From: Anaerolineae bacterium
GTDB taxonomy: Bacteria; Chloroflexota; Anaerolineae; Promineifilales; Promineifilaceae
Direction: 5' to 3'
Length of the DNA: 64,000 bases
Assembly (NCBI GenBank): GCA_020848035.1
Contig: JADLAX010000090.1
Span: 124,001 to 188,000 of the forward strand
Below are positions 26,843-35,370 of the stretch, in pieces. A program made the translations under genes and the position numbers. The notes under the pieces are model-generated. The model saw nothing but the letters and a program-made list of their open reading frames with translations, was not told where the DNA came from and did not search any database. Each line of letters starts with the position of its first letter. Position 1 is the stretch's first letter.

Positions 26843-27829
26843 TCAGGGTTTGCTTTCGCCGTTCAGGCGGGCAGCGACGGGTAGATAGCGATAGGTCTGC
26901 ATGGTGCCATCCACGCTGAACCAGGGGGTGTAGCGCCCGGGCAGCTCGTCCAGCGGGTAGACGAGCGGCCGTTGTTTGTAGGTGCTTTCCAGGATGTAGG
27001 CACGGCCGTTTTCCACATAAGTCACCCAGGCATGCGCCCCCGCCCCAATCGCCTCGTCACCCCACTCCAGACGACCCACCACAAACTCGGCCGAAATGTT
27101 CAGCTCCTTCAATTTGCGCCAGGCCCACAAAGCGTGGTCCTCGCAATCCCCTTTTTGCCGCGCCTCAAACTCGCCAGGGTGCTGCCAGACGTCCTTCTGG
27201 TTAAACAAGTCAGCATCCCGCACGTACTCACACTGCTGCAACCAGTGGCAAATGTCGGCCACGGACTGTACCGTCACGCGGCTCTCACCATTGAGGTAGT
27301 CGGCAAACGGCCGTCGCGACCCCGCGCCAAATTGGGTAGGATGAACGCGGGCCGCTTCGCGCTCGTAGGTGAGCGGCAGCTGGTAGTGAAGCACCATTAA
27401 GTCCACCAGCTCTGGCAGGGGTACGTTTAGCTCATTTTGGTTGATGCGGCTGGAACGGCCGTGGCTCAGCAGCAGTTCCAGCACCAGCAGCGGCTCGGGA
27501 GAGCGGTTGCTGGTCACGGTCAGCAGCCGGACGCCCAGCAGATCCGCAGCCGCAAACGCCCGCTCGTGGAACGTGTGGCGCAGGACGATTTTGTCCGGCC
27601 ACAGCGTTAACCGCCAGGTGAAGATAACGCTGAGGTACAAAAACAGCAGCCCCACCGCCAGCGGCCACAGGCTAACAAAAACCATCGTGGCCAGGCGCAG
27701 GCCGCTTTCCTCCTGTCCACTCCAAATGACCGCCCCGCCCGTCAGCAGGCAAAGCAGGCTGATGCCGATGACAAACAAAAAACCTTGAATACGGCCGTTA
27801 AACGACTGTGGCAGTGACTGACTCTTCAT
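26843..27829 (-). CDS. Membrane-anchored transglutaminase-like cysteine protease
   Basis: 328 aa. Two hydrophobic segments near the N-terminus (about 16-37 and 48-70) are followed by a ~75-residue PH-like or beta domain, then a transglutaminase-like catalytic region. The probable active-site residues are Cys229 in KGDCEDHALW and His266 in GAHAWV, with an acidic residue in YILEST. This order matches the bacterial transglutaminase-like cysteine protease superfamily. The substrate is unknown. It is convergent with the ABC-kinase gene. Confidence 0.75.
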   Translation of the reverse strand: MKSQSLPQSFNGRIQGFLFVIGISLLCLLTGGAVIWSGQEESGLRLATMVFVSLWPLAVGLLFLYLSVIFTWRLTLWPDKIVLRHTFHERAFAAADLLGVRLLTVTSNRSPEPLLVLELLLSHGRSSRINQNELNVPLPELVDLMVLHYQLPLTYEREAARVHPTQFGAGSRRPFADYLNGESRVTVQSVADICHWLQQCEYVRDADLFNQKDVWQHPGEFEARQKGDCEDHALWAWRKLKELNISAEFVVGRLEWGDEAIGAGAHAWVTYVENGRAYILESTYKQRPLVYPLDELPGRYTPWFSVDGTMQTYRYLPVAARLNGESKP

Positions 27830-28054
27830 GGCTAACTCTTGAGTGGTTGATGAACATTGGCGGAACTATTTTTCATGGCAGGATACAATCATAACCAACT
27901 AACTTACAAAACCAATCGCTGTGAGGCGGATCGGCCGTTCTCATCCGCAGTTTAGGTAGCGTTTATCAATTTTTTACAACTTTGTGCCAGAATCAACCAC
28001 TGGACTTTTGTGAACCATACCAACAACAGCTTTGACTCTTTTGGAGGATTTCCC

Positions 28055-29368
28055 GTGAAAAAAACACCGATTTTGCTTACCCTACTGGCCCTGCTGGGCT
28101 TGATGCTGGCCGCCTGCGGCAGCGCAACCGCCTCAACGGATACGGCCGTTCCCAACGAATCCACCACTGACAGCGATAACGGCATCGTCAATACCTCGGC
28201 CCAGTCCAGCGTGCCCACCCAAGACGTTGACGTTACCGATGAGATCGTCACCACCCAAACCTACATCGACCTGTACAACCGCCTCAACAATTCTGTCGTC
28301 AACATCCAGGTGGTCGGCGAGGGGTCGAGCCTAAATCTTGATCTACTCCCGTTTGAAATCGATCCTGATCCGGAAGACCCAGACCAGGAAGATCCCGATC
28401 TGGAGCTGCCCGATGATTTTCACCAGGAGCTGGAAACAATTCCCGTTCAATCTCAGGGCTCTGGTTTTGTGTACGACAAAGAGGGTCACATTATCACCAA
28501 CAACCACGTGGTGGCCAATGCCATCCGCATCACCGTTATCTTCGCCGATGACAGCGAAGCCGAAGCTGAAATTGTGGGCACAGACCCTGGCTCCGACCTG
28601 GCCGTCATCAAAGTAGACGTCGATCCGGATCGCCTCCAGCCCGTCACCATTGGCGACTCAGACAGCTTGCAGGTGGGCCAGTTAGTAGCGGCTATCGGCA
28701 ACCCCTTTGGGCTGAGTGGCTCCATGACCACCGGCGTTATTTCTGGACTCGGCCGTACCTTGCCCGGCGGGGCTACCTCACCGAGCGGCGTTGCCTTCAA
28801 CATCCCCGACATCATTCAGACCGACACCGCCATCAATCCGGGCAACTCTGGCGGCCCGCTGCTGAACCTGAGCGGCGAGGTGATTGGTGTTAACACCGCC
28901 ATCCAGGTCAATGGCGCAACAACGTTTGGCACAACGCCCAGCTTTGGCGGCATCAGCTACGTGGTCCCGTCCAACATTCTCACCCAGGTGGTGCCCCAGC
29001 TCATCGAAAATGGGGAAATCACCTACCCCTGGCTGGGCATCTCTGGCACCACATTAACCGATGATCTGGCCCAGGCAATGGACCTGCCGGTGGAGCAAAA
29101 CGGCGTGCTGGTTTATGAAGTCATCGAAGATGGTCCGGCGGCTGAGGCTGGTTTGCAGGGCAGCGAAGAGCAAACCACCATTGACGGCTTTACCGCGCTT
29201 GTGGGCGGCGATGTCATCACCAAGATGAACGATGAGGTCATCAACAACTTCGACGACCTGCTCACCTACATCGTGCGCCAGACCAGCGTGGGGCAAACCG
29301 TCACCCTGGAAATCATCCGCGACGGCGAAACGCAAACCGTAGAGGTAACGCTGCTGGCACGGCCGTAG
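28055..29368 (+). CDS. HtrA/DegP-like serine protease, lipoprotein
   Basis: 437 aa. GTG at 28055 follows GGAGG by 7 bases. A signal peptide ends in the lipobox LMLAAC. After an acidic linker comes a trypsin-like domain with the triad His151 (TNNHVV), Asp181 (GSDLAVI) and Ser265 (NPGNSGGPL), then a PDZ domain at about 335-435 (GVLVYEVIEDGPAAEAGL, GDVITKMNDEVINNFDDLLT). It should act outside the membrane in protein quality control. An acidic loop rich in Asp/Glu-Asp-Pro (about 90-115) is a local feature. Confidence 0.93.
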   Translation: MKKTPILLTLLALLGLMLAACGSATASTDTAVPNESTTDSDNGIVNTSAQSSVPTQDVDVTDEIVTTQTYIDLYNRLNNSVVNIQVVGEGSSLNLDLLPFEIDPDPEDPDQEDPDLELPDDFHQELETIPVQSQGSGFVYDKEGHIITNNHVVANAIRITVIFADDSEAEAEIVGTDPGSDLAVIKVDVDPDRLQPVTIGDSDSLQVGQLVAAIGNPFGLSGSMTTGVISGLGRTLPGGATSPSGVAFNIPDIIQTDTAINPGNSGGPLLNLSGEVIGVNTAIQVNGATTFGTTPSFGGISYVVPSNILTQVVPQLIENGEITYPWLGISGTTLTDDLAQAMDLPVEQNGVLVYEVIEDGPAAEAGLQGSEEQTTIDGFTALVGGDVITKMNDEVINNFDDLLTYIVRQTSVGQTVTLEIIRDGETQTVEVTLLARP

Positions 29369-29378
29369 CAAGCAGGCA

Positions 29379-29490
29379 GCAAACAGCAAGTTTGCAGGTG
29401 GCAAGTGGGCAAGTTGCAGGGGGCAAGTAGATAATTTACCTGCCACCTGCCACTTGCCACTTTTCACTTTTTACTTTTCGCTTCTCACTC
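29379..29490. repeat. Inverted array of GGCAAGT / CTGCCAC words
   Basis: GGCAGCAAACAGCAAG, GGTGGCAAGTGGGCAAGT words, then CCTGCCACCTGCCACTTGCC and progressively decayed CAC-TTTT words. Intergenic between htrA-like and thioredoxin genes. Confidence 0.8.
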
Positions 29491-29535
29491 CCTTCATGCT
29501 AAAATGACCCCAAGACCACTTAAAGAGGTTATCTT

Positions 29536-30354
29536 GTGATAATTGACGTAAACGAAGAAACATTCATCGAAGATGTGTTGGAACAATCGGAGGAACTGCC
29601 GGTTATTGTGGATTTCTGGGCACCGTGGTGCAGTCCGTGCCGCATGTTAAGCCCCATTTTGGAGAAATTGGCGGCTGATCCCAACCTCAATTTTGTATTG
29701 GCCAAAGTCAACGTAGACAACAACCCGAACCTGTCGATGCAGTACCGGGTACAGAGCATTCCGGCCGTATTGGCTTTTGTGGATGGCGACGTCGCCGATG
29801 AGTTCATCGGCGTGCAGCCAGAGCCCAAAATCCGCCAGTTCATCGAAAAGCTCATTCCCAGCGAGCTGGACGAAGCTCTCGACGACGCCGAAAGCTTGTT
29901 AGCCACGCGCCATTGGGTTAAGGCCGAACAGGCGTATCGTGAAATCATGGAGGAGTATCCCAACCGGGCCGACGTGTCCCTTAACCTGGCCAAAGCCTTA
30001 CTGGCCCAGGGCGAAGGGTGCGAGGCGCGGGATTACTTAAAGGGCATCAAAGATGGCAAAGAGCTGGTGGATGCCGAAAAACTGCTGCCGCTGGCCAACT
30101 ATCTGTGCCTCATCGCCGAAGATTTGACCGAGGAAGAAGCACTGCCTCCCCTGGAAGTGCAGTATCGGCAGAGTGCCCGGCTCATCAGCCGGGGCAACCT
30201 GGAAGCGGCCATGGACGGTCTGATTGACGTGCTGCGCCAGAACAAACGCTATGGCCAGGCGCGGCAGGTGCTGGTGGCCCTCTTTGCCCTGCTCGGCGAT
30301 AACGACGACCTGACGCAGACGTACCGGGTTGAACTGGCGTCTGTTTTGTTTTAA
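29536..30354 (+). CDS. Thioredoxin-TPR protein (CnoX/YbbN-like)
   Basis: 272 aa, GTG start after AAGAGG. Residues 1-110 are a thioredoxin fold with the redox site WCSPC (Cys32, Cys35; Ser replaces the usual Gly) and the cis-Pro in QSIPAV. Residues 120-272 contain TPR-like helices (WVKAEQAYREIMEEYPNRAD). This matches the chaperedoxin family, in which a thioredoxin domain with a variant motif is joined to TPRs for chaperone and redox protection of substrates. Followed by two hairpins. Confidence 0.88.
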   Translation: MIIDVNEETFIEDVLEQSEELPVIVDFWAPWCSPCRMLSPILEKLAADPNLNFVLAKVNVDNNPNLSMQYRVQSIPAVLAFVDGDVADEFIGVQPEPKIRQFIEKLIPSELDEALDDAESLLATRHWVKAEQAYREIMEEYPNRADVSLNLAKALLAQGEGCEARDYLKGIKDGKELVDAEKLLPLANYLCLIAEDLTEEEALPPLEVQYRQSARLISRGNLEAAMDGLIDVLRQNKRYGQARQVLVALFALLGDNDDLTQTYRVELASVLF

Positions 30355-30363
30355 GGTTGACCC

Positions 30364-30392
30364 GTAGAGACGTTGCAATGCAACGTCTCTAC
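30364..30392. repeat. Palindrome GTAGAGACGTTGCA-A-TGCAACGTCTCTAC
   Basis: Two perfect 14-base arms around one base, followed by ATTTTT. The same wording is, from memory, a common interspersed repeat in filamentous cyanobacteria. Here it may also serve as a terminator. Confidence 0.85.
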
Positions 30393-30407
30393 ACGAATTT
30401 TTCCTAG

Positions 30408-30443
30408 AACGCCCAGCTTAACAAACGCGGGCGTTTTATTTTT
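30408..30443 (+). terminator. Intrinsic terminator before the rluA-type gene
   Basis: AACGCCC (30408-30414) pairs with GGGCGTT (30429-30435), followed by TTATTTTTT. Confidence 0.65.
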
Positions 30444-30444
30444 T

Positions 30445-31395
30445 ATGATAGTTTCGTCGAAGGTTACGGCCGTTTTCCACCAAAAACCCCTGCTCGATTA
30501 TTTAGCGGGCCGCTTTACCTACCAGCCGCGTGATACCTGGCAGGCGCGCATTGAAGCGGGTGAGGTGACCTGCAACGGCCGTTCCGCCACCCCGCACCAA
30601 ATTGTCCGCCAGGGGGACATGATCGCCTGTGAACTGCCCGAACCACCCCTGCCAGAGATCAACCTGGATTACCAGGTGGTGTACGAGGATGACTGGCTGC
30701 TGGCCGTCAACAAGCCGGGCAATTTGAAGGTACATGGCCAGGGCCAGTTTGTCCAGGCCAACCTGGTCTACCAACTGCGCCACAACCACACGCCGCCCTA
30801 CCCCGAAGCCACCCTCATCAACCGGCTGGACCGCGACACCTCCGGCGTGGTTTTGCTGGCGCGCGACGCCGACACCCTGCGCATGGTACAGGCCCAGTTT
30901 GCCGCCCGCACCGTGGCCAAAACGTACCTGGCCGTGGTGGAAGGCATTCCGGCAACGGCCGTACAAACCATCGATCTGCCCATCGACCGCCTGCCCAGCG
31001 CCCAGGGCGTCTACCGCTTTGGCGTGGTGGACGATGGCAAACCGGCGCAAACGGTGGTGGAAGTGCTACGGCCGTTCCCGCCCCATTACGCCCTCGTCCG
31101 CCTGACGCCGCAAACCGGACGCACCCACCAGCTGCGCGTCCATCTGGCGGCCATCGGCCACCCCATCGCCGGGGACCGGCTCTACGCCCTCAGCGACGCC
31201 GACTTTCTGGCCTGGTGTGAAGACAAAAGCCGCGACAACATGCCGCTGCCGCGCCAGGCGCTGCACTGTGCCCACACCACCATCTGGCACCCGCATGAAC
31301 AACGGCCGCTTAGCCTCACCGCCCCCCTGGCCAGCGACATCGTCGCTTTTCTACAAACGCTTGACCCTACCTGCAACCTTCAAGACATTTTATGA
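30445..31395 (+). CDS. RluA-family pseudouridine synthase
   Basis: 316 aa from ATG at 30445. An S4-like N-terminal region (ARIEAGEVTCNG) precedes the catalytic domain. The family signature is NRLDRDTSGVVLLA, with catalytic Asp129. Further landmarks are VYEDDWLLAVNKP, KTYLAVVEG and the C-terminal LTPQTGRTHQLRVHLA and GHPIAGDRLY. It isomerises uridine in rRNA or tRNA; the exact site is not predictable. The start codon lies inside the T-rich tail of the preceding terminator. The stop overlaps the next start (ATGA). Confidence 0.92.
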   Translation: MIVSSKVTAVFHQKPLLDYLAGRFTYQPRDTWQARIEAGEVTCNGRSATPHQIVRQGDMIACELPEPPLPEINLDYQVVYEDDWLLAVNKPGNLKVHGQGQFVQANLVYQLRHNHTPPYPEATLINRLDRDTSGVVLLARDADTLRMVQAQFAARTVAKTYLAVVEGIPATAVQTIDLPIDRLPSAQGVYRFGVVDDGKPAQTVVEVLRPFPPHYALVRLTPQTGRTHQLRVHLAAIGHPIAGDRLYALSDADFLAWCEDKSRDNMPLPRQALHCAHTTIWHPHEQRPLSLTAPLASDIVAFLQTLDPTCNLQDIL

Positions 31396-31916
31396 TCAAA
31401 CAGATCCGCCTCGCGCTCATCTTCCTGCTGCTCCTCTGCACCGCTTGCGACCTGCTGCCACCGCCCGCCACCACCGACGACGGTATTTTGGCCCCCGACG
31501 CGCCCCAGCTGCCCGACGCGCCCAGCGCAACGGCCGTTGTCACCGAAGTGATCGACGGCGACACAATTGAGGTGCTGCTGGACGGCCAACGCTACCGGGT
31601 CCGCTACATCGGCATCGACACGCCAGAGCGGGACGAAGCGTGTTTTAGCGACGCCACCGCCGCCAACGCTGCCTACGTGGAGGGCCAAACCGTGCGGCTG
31701 GTGCAAGACGTCAGCCAAACCGACCGCTTCGACCGGCTGCTGCGCTACGTTTACGTAGATGAGGTGCTGGTCAACGCCGAATTGGTCGCGGGCGGCTGGG
31801 CCGAATCGAAACGCTACCCGCCCGACGATACGCTGTACGACTACCTGGAAACGTTGGAAGCTACGGCGGCCGAGGCAGAGCTCGGCTGCTACCCAGCTGG
31901 CGTTTTCACCCCCTAA
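31392..31916 (+). CDS. Thermonuclease-like (SNase) lipoprotein
   Basis: 174 aa, start overlapping the previous stop by four bases. A signal peptide with lipobox LLCTAC is followed by a Pro/Ala-rich linker and an SNase domain: VIDGDTIEV, YRVRYIGIDTPERDE, TDRFDRLLRYVYVD and LVAGGWAES. The catalytic Arg, Asp and Glu positions of micrococcal nuclease are represented (Arg in VRYIGIDTPE, Glu in TPERDE, Arg in TDRFDR). Probably a surface-tethered Ca-dependent nuclease. Followed by a terminator. Confidence 0.9.
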   Translation: MIKQIRLALIFLLLLCTACDLLPPPATTDDGILAPDAPQLPDAPSATAVVTEVIDGDTIEVLLDGQRYRVRYIGIDTPERDEACFSDATAANAAYVEGQTVRLVQDVSQTDRFDRLLRYVYVDEVLVNAELVAGGWAESKRYPPDDTLYDYLETLEATAAEAELGCYPAGVFTP

Positions 31917-31927
31917 GCTTAAAATCT

Positions 31928-31984
31928 CCCCGGAAAATTCAGTAACAACTCGCTTACCCGAAACTATTTTCCGGGGAATTTTGC
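31928..31984 (+). terminator. Terminator after the SNase gene
   Basis: CCCCGGAAAAT (31928-31938) and ATTTTCCGGGG (31966-31976) form an 11-base stem with a 27-base loop, followed by AATTTTG. Confidence 0.65.
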
Positions 31985-32059
31985 CTACTATGTCTCTTTT
32001 TTCCCAGGCGCTGGCAGAACGGCCGTATACTTTCCGCACACAACTTTGGAGGTAAACCA

Positions 32060-33262
32060 ATGCCAATTTTAGACAATTACCAGCAGTTTAACGGCCGTCA
32101 CTGGGAAACCGGCCCCGTCGCCAACTTTTTAGCCTACACTGGCGTGAAAGCACCGCACACGGGACGGCCGTACAGCGAAGCCTTACTCATGGGCGTCAGC
32201 GGCGGCGCAGTGATGGGCTACTTCTCCTTTGCCTACGAGGGGTACGATCCCCACGCCCGCATCCTCACCCGCAACACCTTCGACCCGCTGGACACGATGC
32301 TGTCCCGCCTGGGCATCGTGCAGCACCGTCGGCACACCACCAACCCAGACAAAGCCGTGGCCAACCTGGTAGACACCCTGGCCGGCGGCGAACCAGCCAT
32401 CGTTTGGGCTGATTTTTTCAGCCTGCCCTACAACGCCTTTCCCTACGACCAGGGCATGTGGGCCATGTTCCCCATCGTGGTGTACGGCTGCGATGAAGCT
32501 ACCGCCCACATCGCCGACCGCGCCCGCGTGCCGCTGACCGTCAGCGCCGGGGCGCTGCACACCGCCCGCGCCCGCGTTAAAAAGGACAAGTTTCGCCTGC
32601 TCACCCTGGAGCCACCCCTCCCCGACAAGCTGCCCGGCGCGGTGCAGGCGGGCATTTGGGACTGCCTGAAGCTGTACACCGAAAAACCGCCCAAAGGCTC
32701 CAAAAACAACTTTGGCCTGGCCGCTTACAAAAATTGGGCCAACTTGCTCACCAAACCCAAAACACGCCTCAGCTGGGCGCGTGAGTTCCCGCGCGGGCGC
32801 AAGCTGCTGGCCGGGCTGATGGGCGTCTTTCACGACATCAACTGCTTTGGCAAGGTGGGTTTTGCCGAACGGGACGTTTACGCCGATTTTCTGGATGAAG
32901 CCAGCGTGATTCTCGATAAACCCGCGCTGCAAACGGTCGCTGCCGAATTCCGGCGCAGCGCGGCCGCCTGGGAGGCGCTGAGCCAGGCGCTGCTGCCCGC
33001 CAACGTACCGCTGCTGGGCGAGATGGCGCAAATCCAGCTAGGGCAGCGCGATCTACTGCTAAACCAGGGCAGCGCCGCCACCGCTGAAATCCGGCAGCTC
33101 AAAGCGCGCGAGAAGGCGCTGCTGGTGCAGGCCGAAACTGATTTTCCGTTGAGTGAAAAAGAGGTAGTAGAATTTCAGGCGGGGTTGGCGGAAAAGGTGA
33201 TGCAAATTTGTGCGGTGGAGGAAACGGCCGTTGCCCAGCTGCGTCAGGCCATGTTGGCGTAA
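32060..33262 (+). CDS. BtrH_N / DUF4872-like protein
   Basis: 400 aa, soluble, ATG after GGAGG. The N-terminal region has HWETGPVANFLAYTG, then PYSEALLMGVSGGAVMGYFSF, which resembles the BtrH N-terminal domain, where a Cys or His precedes a SEALLLGIGGG-like stretch. That domain is an acyl-transfer or peptidase-like fold known from butirosin synthesis, and it is often joined to DUF4872. Here the position commonly occupied by Cys is Trp/His, so catalysis may be absent. The C-terminal half is helical. No biosynthetic cluster surrounds it. Its stop lies 4 bases from a convergent kinase gene. Confidence 0.6.
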   Translation: MPILDNYQQFNGRHWETGPVANFLAYTGVKAPHTGRPYSEALLMGVSGGAVMGYFSFAYEGYDPHARILTRNTFDPLDTMLSRLGIVQHRRHTTNPDKAVANLVDTLAGGEPAIVWADFFSLPYNAFPYDQGMWAMFPIVVYGCDEATAHIADRARVPLTVSAGALHTARARVKKDKFRLLTLEPPLPDKLPGAVQAGIWDCLKLYTEKPPKGSKNNFGLAAYKNWANLLTKPKTRLSWAREFPRGRKLLAGLMGVFHDINCFGKVGFAERDVYADFLDEASVILDKPALQTVAAEFRRSAAAWEALSQALLPANVPLLGEMAQIQLGQRDLLLNQGSAATAEIRQLKAREKALLVQAETDFPLSEKEVVEFQAGLAEKVMQICAVEETAVAQLRQAMLA

Positions 33263-33266
33263 GCAG

Positions 33267-34703
33267 CTAAGCCAGCGGCAAGTAAACCTGGAACGTGGTC
33301 CCCCGGTTGGCCCCCTGGCTGATCACGTTCACCTGGCCTTGCAGCATGCCGCTAATAGCCTGAACAATAAACAGCCCCAGCCCCAGCCCACGCCGTTCAT
33401 CCACATTGCTGGCCCGGTAAAACAGCTCAAAAACGCGGGCCTGCTCCTGCGGTGGAATGCCAATGCCCTCATCCTGAACCTCCAGCACCAGCTGGCGCTC
33501 ATCGTGCCACAAGCGCACCTGAACCTGCGTGTCGTCGCTTGAATATTTCAGCGCATTGGAAACCAGGTTGGCGCCAATCTGCTGCAAGAGGTCAAGATCG
33601 GTTTGGATGGGGGTTGCCAGGGCGGCAGCAAAGTCAAATGCCACCCGGTGCGGCCGGTTAACATCGCGCAAAATACGCTCTGAAAGCTGCTGGCTGAGGC
33701 GGTTGAAGGGAATGGTCTGGTACGACGGCCGTATCCGCTCCCGCTGCGCCTGTTCCACCATCGTGACGTCTTTCAGCAAATCGTTGAGGTAAAAGACCGC
33801 CTCGCGAATCCGCAAATGAGCCGCATCGCGCCGATCGGGTGCCAGCCGATCGTAATATTGCTGCAGCAGCTCCGACGAGCTGTTGATGATCGACAACGGG
33901 GTGCGAAATTCATGGGTCACCACGGTGATGATGCGCGATTGCAGCTCGCCCATCTCCGTTTCCAGGGCCAGCGCCTGGGCCAGTTTGCCCCCCAGGTGCT
34001 GCTCACGGACCAGTGATTCTTCCAGTTCGCTGGTGCGGGCCAACACCGCTTCTTCCAACACTTCATTTTGCAGCCGGTAAGCGGCCGTTTCCTGCTGCGC
34101 CAGATTAACCGCCCGCACCTGTTCAATCGCTTCATTAAAGCTGCGCCGCCACAAATAGACCATCAGCGGCAGCGCCGAAAACATCACCATCATGGCCAAA
34201 AACTGGGCCAGAGGATCGTAGGTGCTGTAGCTCACCAACCGCCCGGTTGTCTCCAGCCAGACCAACACCCCACCCAGCGCCCAATTCAACCCGGTAATCA
34301 GAATGCTGACCCAGGTGCCGCTTAAAAAGCCAGCCACCAGCGGCGTCAGCGTAATGACGCTGATAAAGGGCGTGCCCGTTAACCCTTCTGGGCCAGCCAC
34401 GGTAACGGCCGCCAACGTTAACCACAAAACGGCCGAAACCAGGTACCCCGTCTCATGCACCCACCCGGCATTCAGGCTGAACTTGGCCACCATCAGGCAG
34501 CTCAACAGGGCAATCACCGCAGCCAAAAAGCGCATTTCGTTGGAGGGCGTAGACACAAGAGGCAGCAAGGCAAAAACAATGCTGATCAAAATCAGGCCAG
34601 CCCGAATTAATAAATTGATCAGGTAAGCCTGACGAGTTTTTTCCTCATCATCGGCAAAAATCGGCGAAGCAAACCATTGTTGTAACTGCTGCACGTGGGT
34701 CAT
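33267..34703 (-). CDS. Membrane sensor histidine kinase
   Basis: 478 aa. ATG at 34703. Six hydrophobic segments occupy about residues 28-190, resembling a MASE or 6TM sensor with short loops. A coiled coil (205-260) leads to HisKA (VVTHEFRTPLSIINS, His about 268) and HATPase (DLDLLQQIGANLVSNALKYS, DEGIGIPP, GLGLGLFIV). There is no receiver domain. No response regulator gene is adjacent, so its partner is unknown. Confidence 0.9.
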   Translation of the reverse strand: MTHVQQLQQWFASPIFADDEEKTRQAYLINLLIRAGLILISIVFALLPLVSTPSNEMRFLAAVIALLSCLMVAKFSLNAGWVHETGYLVSAVLWLTLAAVTVAGPEGLTGTPFISVITLTPLVAGFLSGTWVSILITGLNWALGGVLVWLETTGRLVSYSTYDPLAQFLAMMVMFSALPLMVYLWRRSFNEAIEQVRAVNLAQQETAAYRLQNEVLEEAVLARTSELEESLVREQHLGGKLAQALALETEMGELQSRIITVVTHEFRTPLSIINSSSELLQQYYDRLAPDRRDAAHLRIREAVFYLNDLLKDVTMVEQAQRERIRPSYQTIPFNRLSQQLSERILRDVNRPHRVAFDFAAALATPIQTDLDLLQQIGANLVSNALKYSSDDTQVQVRLWHDERQLVLEVQDEGIGIPPQEQARVFELFYRASNVDERRGLGLGLFIVQAISGMLQGQVNVISQGANRGTTFQVYLPLA

Positions 34704-34731
34704 AAAAATTGACAACTTGATGCGGTAATAA

Positions 34732-34773
34732 CCCAGGTGCGCCGCCTTTGCCCTGGTGTGAGTGCCGCACCAC
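34732..34773. repeat. CCCAGGTGCGCCGCCTTTG repeat
   Basis: Shares CCCAGGTGCGCCGCCTTT with 18685, with an imperfect inverted partner GTGCCGCACCAC. Intergenic. Confidence 0.65.
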
Positions 34774-34785
34774 TAATCACTGACG

Positions 34786-35238
34786 TTATTTGATCCGTTT
34801 ACTCTCTAAATTGGCATGCATATCCAAATAACGCAGCCAGGCACCCAGGGTAATCATGCCGTACTGGTTGTGTTTCACCGGCATAAACTGATCCACTTGC
34901 TGATCATCCAACGCTTCGGCCAGCGCCACACTTTTCTTGCGCGCCAGGCGAAACTCTGCCTTGAGCTGCTCCCAGCTACGGCTGCGCGACGGCCGATATC
35001 CGTCGTACTCTTCTTCCTTGAAAGGTTCGCCCAGACCCACACGTAAACGGCTTTGCCCCCACAACTCAATGCCCACAATGTGGCTCAGCGTTTGCCGATT
35101 GCGTTCACTGTCTGGCGCTTTTTCTAGACGACGCTCGATTTTTTCCCCGCTTGCGTTTAGCTTTTCACCCCAGGCCGACATGGTCCATTTCTTACCGGGT
35201 CGTTCCAACAGAAATTGGCGCATAATCGTTTCAAACAT
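34786..35238 (-). CDS. DinB-like protein
   Basis: 150 aa from ATG at 35238. A four-helix-bundle pattern with RQTLSHIVGIELWGQSRLRV in helix 2 and a late helix LGAWLRYLDMHANLESKRIK resembles the DinB/YfiT metalloenzyme family. His in LSHIVG and His in DMHANLE are candidate metal ligands. The specific role is unknown; members include thiol transferases and stress proteins. Confidence 0.65.
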   Translation of the reverse strand: MFETIMRQFLLERPGKKWTMSAWGEKLNASGEKIERRLEKAPDSERNRQTLSHIVGIELWGQSRLRVGLGEPFKEEEYDGYRPSRSRSWEQLKAEFRLARKKSVALAEALDDQQVDQFMPVKHNQYGMITLGAWLRYLDMHANLESKRIK

Positions 35239-35370
35239 AAATCTACATCTCCACAGTTGAAAAAACAATGTAACTTTTGTGGGAAAATCCCTGTTCAGGT
35301 GCAACAAGATTGGCCAAAAAACCAGTTTCCCGCCGCACACGGGGCAAAGCGGCCTCGGGCGGAAAACCCA

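Noticed and set aside
27923-27946. Hairpin GCGGAT...ATCCGC before the HtrA-like gene
   Set aside because: Short stem without a T-run; it encloses a CGGCCGT-like octamer and may be chance, so it is not called as a terminator.
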